A DNA stretch of 40,314 nucleotides from Pseudomonas viridiflava (lineage in GTDB: Bacteria; Pseudomonadota; Gammaproteobacteria; Pseudomonadales; Pseudomonadaceae), in NCBI RefSeq assembly GCF_001642795.1, contig NZ_LKEH01000024.1, forward strand, positions 91,624-131,937. The letters run 5' to 3'. A program made the translations under genes and the position numbers. Of the stretch, positions 35,656-40,314 are shown piece by piece (positions within the stretch are counted from its first letter, which is position 1; every line of letters starts with the position of its first letter). The notes below the pieces were generated by a model that saw only the letters and a list, made by a program, of their open reading frames with translations, had not been told where the DNA came from and ran no database searches.

Positions 35656-37335
35656 CTAGCGTTCGTGAACGTAGGTGCCGGGTGCCGCTTCGCCTGCCGG
35701 GAATGTTTTATTGCCAAGTGTGGTGGGCGCTTTCTTGAGCTTGCCCGAACGCTCGGTCTGCCAGGCCTGCCAGTGCAGCCACCACGAGTCTGTGTGCTTG
35801 GTACCGTTTTCCTGCCATTCGTCTGGCGTGGCTGGCAACTCGGTGTTGGTCATGTAGCGCGACTTGGGATTGCCCGGCGGGTTGAGAATGCTCTGGATGT
35901 GCCCGCTGCTGGACAGCACGAACTCGGTCTTGCCGCCGAACAGACGGGCGGACTTGTAGCAGGACGGCCACGGCGTGATGTGGTCATTGGTGCCTGCCAG
36001 ACAGAACACATCGGTGGTCACCTGTTTCAGGTCGATCGGTGTGCCACAGACTTCCAGCGCGTTCGGGCGAGTCAGCGGGTTGTTCTTGAACATCTCGATC
36101 AGGTCGCCATGAAAGGCCGCCGGCAGACGCGTGGTGTCGTTGTTCCAGAACAGGATGTCGAAGACCGGCGGTTCATTGCCGAGCAGGTAGTTGTTGACCC
36201 AGTAATTCCAGATCAGGTCGTTGGGTCGCATCCACGCGAACACCTTGGCCATGTCCCGGCCTTCCAGCACGCCTGCCTGATACGAATGGCGCTTGGCGGT
36301 TTCCAGGGTCTGCTCATCGACGAACAGGGCGACATCGGTGTCCAGCGTGGTATCCAGCACGCTGACCAGCAGGGTCATGGCGTTGATCTTCTGCTCGCCG
36401 AGGGCTGCGTAATGGCCCAGCAGGGCGGTGCAGGTGATGCCGCCGGAACAGGCGCCCAACACGGTCAGGTCCTTGCTGCCGGTGATCGCCAGGACTACGT
36501 CCACGGCTTCCTTCAGCGCCTCGATGTAGGTCGACAGGCCCCACTCGCGCTGGGCCTTGGTCGGGTTGCGCCAACTGATGATGAACGTCTGCACATTGCT
36601 GCGCAGACAGAAGCGCGCCAGGCTCTTTTCCGGGCTCAGATCGAAGACGTAGAACTTGTTGATCTGCGGCGGAATCACCAGCAGTGGCTTTTCGTGGACC
36701 TGCTCGGTGATCGGCTTGTACTGGATCAGTTCGAGCACATCGTTGCGAAACACCACCGCGCCTTCGGTCGTCCCGAGGTTCTTGCCCACCTCGAACGCGT
36801 CCATGTTCACCTGGCTGGGCATGCCACCGTTGTGCACCAGGTCTTTGGCGAGGTGTGACAGACCGTCGAGCAGGCTTTTGCCACCGGTTTCAAAGAAGCG
36901 CTTCACGGCGGCAGGGTTGGCGGCCGAGTTGGTGGGCGACATGGCTTCGGTCATCAGATTGATCACAAAGTGAGCACGGCTGACGTCCTGCGGGGTGAGA
37001 TTGCTACCGCCAATCCAGTCATGCAGCTCCTTGCGCCAGGCAAGGTAAGTCTGCAGATAGCGGCGATACAGCGGGTTCTGGCTCCAGGCCGGGTCGGCAA
37101 AGCGTCGATCATCCGGGGACGGCTGCAGAGCGGATTTGCCGAACACCACCTTTCTGAGTTCGGTACCCAGATGAGCGACATGCTTGAGGCTGTGGATCGG
37201 TTGTCTGATGGCCTGGCGTAGCACCATGCGTGCGGTGGTCAGTAAGTCCTTGCGACGCAAGCCCACCACCGGATTGAGATTCAAGGTGTGTTCAGAGGCC
37301 TGGCGCTGCAGGTCATCGTCTTTCGTGTTACTCAT
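35656..37335 (-). CDS. phaC1: Class II poly(3-hydroxyalkanoate) synthase 1
   Basis: PhaC1 is the main medium-chain PHA synthase. The 559-residue protein has nucleophile Cys296 in LGACSGG, the position known for this enzyme, plus the DNDHIT-like stretch (GTNDHITPW) with the catalytic Asp and SGHIQSILNPPGNPK with the His. It begins MSNTKDDDLQRQASEHTLNLNPVVGLRRKD, the usual class II N-terminus. It is the first gene of phaC1-phaZ-phaC2-phaD. Confidence 0.98.
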   Translation of the reverse strand: MSNTKDDDLQRQASEHTLNLNPVVGLRRKDLLTTARMVLRQAIRQPIHSLKHVAHLGTELRKVVFGKSALQPSPDDRRFADPAWSQNPLYRRYLQTYLAWRKELHDWIGGSNLTPQDVSRAHFVINLMTEAMSPTNSAANPAAVKRFFETGGKSLLDGLSHLAKDLVHNGGMPSQVNMDAFEVGKNLGTTEGAVVFRNDVLELIQYKPITEQVHEKPLLVIPPQINKFYVFDLSPEKSLARFCLRSNVQTFIISWRNPTKAQREWGLSTYIEALKEAVDVVLAITGSKDLTVLGACSGGITCTALLGHYAALGEQKINAMTLLVSVLDTTLDTDVALFVDEQTLETAKRHSYQAGVLEGRDMAKVFAWMRPNDLIWNYWVNNYLLGNEPPVFDILFWNNDTTRLPAAFHGDLIEMFKNNPLTRPNALEVCGTPIDLKQVTTDVFCLAGTNDHITPWPSCYKSARLFGGKTEFVLSSSGHIQSILNPPGNPKSRYMTNTELPATPDEWQENGTKHTDSWWLHWQAWQTERSGKLKKAPTTLGNKTFPAGEAAPGTYVHER

Positions 37336-37706
37336 CTACGACGCTCCGTTGTCCTGAGACGAGTACCGCAACTACTTCCCTGTGAACCAGTGACACAGGC
37401 GAATAGCCGGTACTACTGCTCGTGTGACCTAAGATGGCTTGGCAGCCAATTTCCCGATTTTCACGCAGGCTACCGCGAAGGCATCTGAACAGCTGCGCTT
37501 CGTGTAACCACTCCTTGCATACCGCGTCTGCGCATCGGATCGATGCGGAGGAAATTGCCAATGCCATTGGTTACGCGAGATTTCAAAAAATCGCAAGCGG
37601 CGTCAGTCATTGGCCGCTGCGCGGAACATTGAAACAAATTCGATTAGAAAGCGCGTCCTAAAACGGCAGATGGCGTGCCAGAGCGGCTGGGGCGGGGTTT
37701 TGCGGG
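37336..37706 (-). promoter_or_regulatory. phaC1 upstream region with two perfect inverted repeats
   Basis: This 371-base gap carries the phaC1 promoter; no protein gene is convincing. Two perfect inverted repeats lie 10 bases apart: CGCATCG-GAT-CGATGCG at 37531-37547 and CCAATG-C-CATTGG at 37558-37570. A looser one, GCGA(g)ATTT against AAATCGC, lies around 37575-37594. They are 195 or more bases upstream of the ATG. They are candidate regulator sites (PhaD or a global regulator), unproven. No near-consensus -35/-10 pair was found. Confidence 0.45.
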
Positions 37707-38084
37707 TCAAAGCATGAGTTTGACGACGTGCTCGGAGGGGTCGCGGGACTTGCCGGCTTTTTCCAGCTCCTGAAGATAGTCCGCCCACAAGGCTTCCTGA
37801 CGCACGGCCAGTTCGTGGAGGTATTCCCAGGTGAACAGGCCGCTGTCATGACCATCGTCGAAGGTCAGTTTCAGCGCGTATTGCCCGGCCGGCTCGACTT
37901 TCGTCAGGCCTACATTCAGTTTGCCGTGTTGCAGAATCGGTTTGCCGTGGCCCTGAACCTCGGCTGAGGGAGAATGCACCCGCAGCAGCTCGGCAGGCAG
38001 GTGATATTCCTCACCGGACGCGTATTTGAGCGTCAGGGTCTTCGAGGCCTTGTGCAACTGAATGGCGCTGGGGATTGGGCTCAT
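37707..38084 (-). CDS. DUF971 domain protein (gamma-butyrobetaine hydroxylase-like N-terminal domain)
   Basis: A 125-residue protein with the small zinc-ribbon-like DUF971 fold also seen at the N-terminus of gamma-butyrobetaine hydroxylases. Typical stretches are LTLKYASGEEYHLPAELLR, GLTKVEPAGQYALKLTFDDGHDSGLFTWEYL. It lies 74 bases downstream of hslU, on the same strand, a neighbourhood common in Pseudomonas. No catalytic function is known for the stand-alone form. Confidence 0.9.
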   Translation of the reverse strand: MSPIPSAIQLHKASKTLTLKYASGEEYHLPAELLRVHSPSAEVQGHGKPILQHGKLNVGLTKVEPAGQYALKLTFDDGHDSGLFTWEYLHELAVRQEALWADYLQELEKAGKSRDPSEHVVKLML

Positions 38085-38158
38085 GGATTCCGGTTTCGAT
38101 GTTCAAGGCGATGCATGCACAGGAGCGCTTTTCGGCGCCCCTGTGCAGTCTGGCAGGC

Positions 38159-39496
38159 TTACAGAATGTAACGCGACAAATCTTCGTCCTTGGCCAACTC
38201 GCCCAGGTGACTGTTGACGTAATCGGCGTCGATGGCGATCGGCGCAGCGTCAGGGCTGGAGGCCATGTCGCCTGCGCTGAACGACACTTCCTCAAGCAGG
38301 CGCTCAAGCAGCGTGTGCAGGCGGCGGGCACCGATGTTCTCGGTCTTCTCGTTGACCTGCCAGGCGATTTCCGCCAGACGCTTGATGCCTTCGGGCTTGA
38401 ATTCGATATTCAGGCCTTCGGTCTTCAGCAGCGCGCAATACTGCTCGGTCAGCGATGCGTGCGGCTCGCTGAGGATGCGTTCGAAATCCTGCGGCGACAG
38501 GGCCTTGAGCTCGACGCGGATTGGCAGACGACCCTGAAGCTCGGGCACCAGATCGCTCGGCTTGCTCAGGTGGAATGCACCGGAGGCGATGAACAGGATG
38601 TGGTCGGTCTTGACCATGCCCAGCTTGGTGTTGACGGTGCAGCCTTCGATCAGCGGCAGCAGGTCGCGCTGAACGCCTTCGCGGGACACGTCCACGCCAC
38701 CAGAATTGCCGCGCTTGGCCACCTTGTCGATCTCGTCGATGAACACGATACCGTGCTGCTCGACGGCTTCCAGCGCCTTGACCTTCAACTCTTCGTCGTT
38801 GACCAGACGGCCCGCTTCTTCTTCACGGACCAGCTTGAGCGCTTCCTTGACCTTGAGCTTGCGGCTCTTCTTCTTGCCCTTGCCCATATTGGCAAACAGG
38901 CTCTGAAGCTGGTTGGTCATTTCTTCCATGCCGGGCGGAGCGGAGATATCGACGCCCACGGCTTCGTTGATCTCGATCTCGATTTCCTTGTCATCCAGCT
39001 GACCTTCGCGCAGGCGCTTGCGGAACAGCTGGCGAGTGTTGGAATCGTTGGTCTGCACCGGGTCTTCGTTGAAACCGACACGGGCCGGTGGCAGCAGGGC
39101 ATCGAGGATGCGGTCTTCGGCCGCATCTTCGGCACGATGGCGAACCTTGACGATTTCCTGCTCGCGCAGCAGCTTGATCGCAGCGTCCGCCAGATCACGG
39201 ATGATCGACTCGACATCGCGGCCGACATAGCCGACTTCAGTGAACTTGGTCGCTTCGACCTTGATGAACGGCGCGTTGGCGAGCTTGGCCAGACGACGGG
39301 CGATTTCGGTCTTGCCGACACCGGTCGGGCCGATCATCAGAATGTTCTTCGGCGTCACTTCGACGCGCAGCTCTTCAGGCAGCTGCATGCGGCGCCAGCG
39401 GTTGCGCAGGGCAATCGCGACGGCGCGCTTGGCATCGTCCTGGCCGATGATATGGCGGTTGAGTTCGTGGACGATTTCGCGGGGAGTCATGGACAT
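38159..39496 (-). CDS. hslU: ATP-dependent protease ATPase subunit HslU
   Basis: HslU is the AAA+ unfoldase of the HslUV (ClpYQ) protease. The 445-residue protein has Walker A GPTGVGKT (residues 56-63), Walker [14 protein letters not shown], an intermediate I-domain (about residues 110-240, rich in charged residues) and the C-terminal EDLSRYIL that docks into HslV. Both ATG codons at 39496 and 39490 are plausible; the first gives MSMTPREI. hslV ends 40 bases upstream on the same strand, so the pair forms one operon. Confidence 0.98.
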   Translation of the reverse strand: MSMTPREIVHELNRHIIGQDDAKRAVAIALRNRWRRMQLPEELRVEVTPKNILMIGPTGVGKTEIARRLAKLANAPFIKVEATKFTEVGYVGRDVESIIRDLADAAIKLLREQEIVKVRHRAEDAAEDRILDALLPPARVGFNEDPVQTNDSNTRQLFRKRLREGQLDDKEIEIEINEAVGVDISAPPGMEEMTNQLQSLFANMGKGKKKSRKLKVKEALKLVREEEAGRLVNDEELKVKALEAVEQHGIVFIDEIDKVAKRGNSGGVDVSREGVQRDLLPLIEGCTVNTKLGMVKTDHILFIASGAFHLSKPSDLVPELQGRLPIRVELKALSPQDFERILSEPHASLTEQYCALLKTEGLNIEFKPEGIKRLAEIAWQVNEKTENIGARRLHTLLERLLEEVSFSAGDMASSPDAAPIAIDADYVNSHLGELAKDEDLSRYIL

Positions 39497-39536
39497 ATGT
39501 TTGACGGTCCTCTAGCGCAAACAAGCCGGCAGCGGC

Positions 39537-40067
39537 TTATTCGGCGAGGTCCTGCTCCTCAATGGTGATGTTGTGGTTGGTGAACACGCAAATGTCGCCT
39601 GCGATGTGCAGGGACGTTTCCGCGATTTCGCGTGCCGACAGATCGGTCTTGAGCAGCAGGGCGCGTGCGGCGGCCTGAGCGAATGCACCGCCGGAGCCCA
39701 TCGCGATCAAACCGTCTTCCGGTTCGACGACATCGCCGTTGCCGGTGATGATCAGCGAGGCGTCTTTGTTGGCGACGGCCAGCATGGCCTCCAGACGGCT
39801 CAGCGAGCGGTCGGTGCGCCAGTCCTTGGCCAGTTCGACGGCTGCCCGCACCAGATGGCCCTGGTGTTTTTCCAGTTGGCCTTCAAAGCGCTCGAACAGC
39901 GTGAATGCATCGGCGGTAGCGCCAGCGAACCCGGCAATCACTTCGCCGTGGTACAGGCGACGCACTTTCTTGGCGTTGCCTTTCATGACGGTATTGCCCA
40001 GGGAAACCTGGCCGTCGCCAGCCATGACGACTTTGCCGTGACGGCGCACTGAAACGATGGTGGTCAA
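39537..40067 (-). CDS. hslV: ATP-dependent protease subunit HslV
   Basis: HslV is the proteasome-like peptidase ring of HslUV. The 176-residue length and [21 protein letters not shown] start are standard. The catalytic residue is the Thr that becomes the N-terminus after Met removal, so translation must start at the TTG at 40067, giving Met-Thr-Thr. A GTG at 40082 is in frame but would block the active site with five extra residues. GGAG lies 9 bases before the TTG. The -10 and -35 of a heat-shock promoter lie upstream. Confidence 0.97.
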   Translation of the reverse strand: MTTIVSVRRHGKVVMAGDGQVSLGNTVMKGNAKKVRRLYHGEVIAGFAGATADAFTLFERFEGQLEKHQGHLVRAAVELAKDWRTDRSLSRLEAMLAVANKDASLIITGNGDVVEPEDGLIAMGSGGAFAQAAARALLLKTDLSAREIAETSLHIAGDICVFTNHNITIEEQDLAE

Positions 40068-40114
40068 GGGGAGAGTCTCCACGCAGCGGGGCGAAAATGC
40101 CCTGATGCAGACTC

Positions 40115-40141
40115 ATATGGGGGTGGGGGCGGGTATTTCAA
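40115..40141 (-). promoter_or_regulatory. Heat-shock (sigma-32) promoter of hslVU
   Basis: On the minus strand, TTGAAA (40141-40136) is followed after 13 bases by CCCCATAT (40122-40115). The sigma-32 consensus is CTTGAAA, 13-17 bases, CCCCATnT; every consensus base but the first C is matched. It lies about 48 bases before the hslV start, with room for a 5' untranslated region. HslVU is a heat-shock operon in other gamma-proteobacteria. Confidence 0.85.
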
Positions 40142-40170
40142 CCGTTGAGGATGAATGGCTGCCTCAACAC

Positions 40171-40223
40171 TGATCGTGCCCATCGCTCCGCGTGGGCATG
40201 CCTCCCGTGACGCTCTGCGTCAC
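40171..40223. repeat. REP unit, related to the array at 18.5 kb
   Basis: TGATCGTGCCCAT then CGCTCCGCGTGGG (40171-40195) is the reverse complement of the unit at 18560-18582, with one extra base. GTGACGC-TCT-GCGTCAC (40207-40223) matches the palindrome starting each 18.5-kb copy. It lies upstream of the hslVU promoter. Confidence 0.85.
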
Positions 40224-40277
40224 AAATGGCACAGAATGCGGACTCAGTGAGCCGAGCGCATGGCTCAAGTCACCTTT

Positions 40278-40314
40278 TCGCCCCTCGGCGACCTACTTTG
40301 ACGGGGCAAAGTAG
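40278..40314. other. Two adjacent hairpins at the right edge
   Basis: TCGCC and GGCGA pair over CCTC (40278-40291). One base later CTACTTTG pairs with CAAAGTAG over ACGGGG (40293-40314), ending exactly at the window edge. It may be part of a repeat or a transcription barrier for a gene outside the window; what lies beyond cannot be seen. Confidence 0.45.

Noticed and set aside
37328..37661. Small open frames on both strands upstream of phaC1 (79 and 75 codons)
   Set aside because: No ribosome-binding sites, no recognisable domains, and one overlaps the phaC1 start; the region is better explained as promoter DNA.

Overview
The window is chromosomal DNA of a fluorescent Pseudomonas, most likely from the Pseudomonas syringae group. 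It is GC-rich and holds a core Pseudomonas gene order: (gltD) - hemE, fbp, glgP, opgGH, ubiEJB-hisIE-tatABC-rsmE, the complete medium-chain-length polyhydroxyalkanoate (PHA) cluster, and hslVU. The intergenic repeats (GTGACGC..GCGTCAC units and GTAGGAGCGGACTTGTCCGC pairs) are of the REP type common in this genus. No rRNA, tRNA, CRISPR array or complete insertion sequence was seen. The organism assignment rests on remembered gene order and protein resemblance, not on a database search.

Layout. 1-2.3 kb: the last codons of a gene that is probably gltD, a secreted trypsin-like lipoprotein, and hemE (haem synthesis). 2.3-9.3 kb, minus strand: a periplasmic lipocalin with a small BamE-like lipoprotein, DUF924 with fbp (gluconeogenesis), and a two-gene envelope unit DUF3999-DUF2339. 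9.4-12 kb: a REP pair and glgP (glycogen phosphorylase, minus). 12.2-18.5 kb, plus: pip and dtd, then opgG-opgH, which make osmoregulated periplasmic glucans (the hrpM virulence locus of P. syringae); OpgG carries a long Ala/Lys-rich stretch. 18.5-22.9 kb: a REP array and two tandem HBM-type chemoreceptors (minus), the second with a good FliA-type promoter. 22.9-29.0 kb, minus: one compact, largely overlapping operon ubiE-ubiJ-ubiB-hisI-hisE-tatA-tatB-tatC-rsmE (ubiquinone, histidine, Tat export, 16S rRNA methylation).

29.1-37.3 kb: PHA metabolism. A small PHA-system protein and the phasins phaI-phaF read rightward. phaC1-phaZ-phaC2-phaD (synthase, depolymerase, synthase, TetR-type regulator) read leftward, convergent with phaF. 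Between the two convergent arms sits a lower-GC HigB/HigA-type toxin-antitoxin module with its own promoter and a perfect inverted repeat overlapping the -35 box. This is the clearest accessory insertion in the window. 37.7-40.1 kb, minus: a DUF971 protein and hslVU, the ATP-dependent HslUV protease, behind a near-consensus heat-shock (sigma-32) promoter. The right edge holds another REP unit and a double hairpin cut by the window end.

No wholly new multi-gene system is evident. The items most worth follow-up are the toxin-antitoxin insertion and its operator, the OpgG low-complexity segment, the trypsin-like lipoprotein, the palindromes upstream of phaIF and phaC1, and several non-canonical start codons (CTG for DUF3999, TTG for hslV, GTG for opgG and rsmE).
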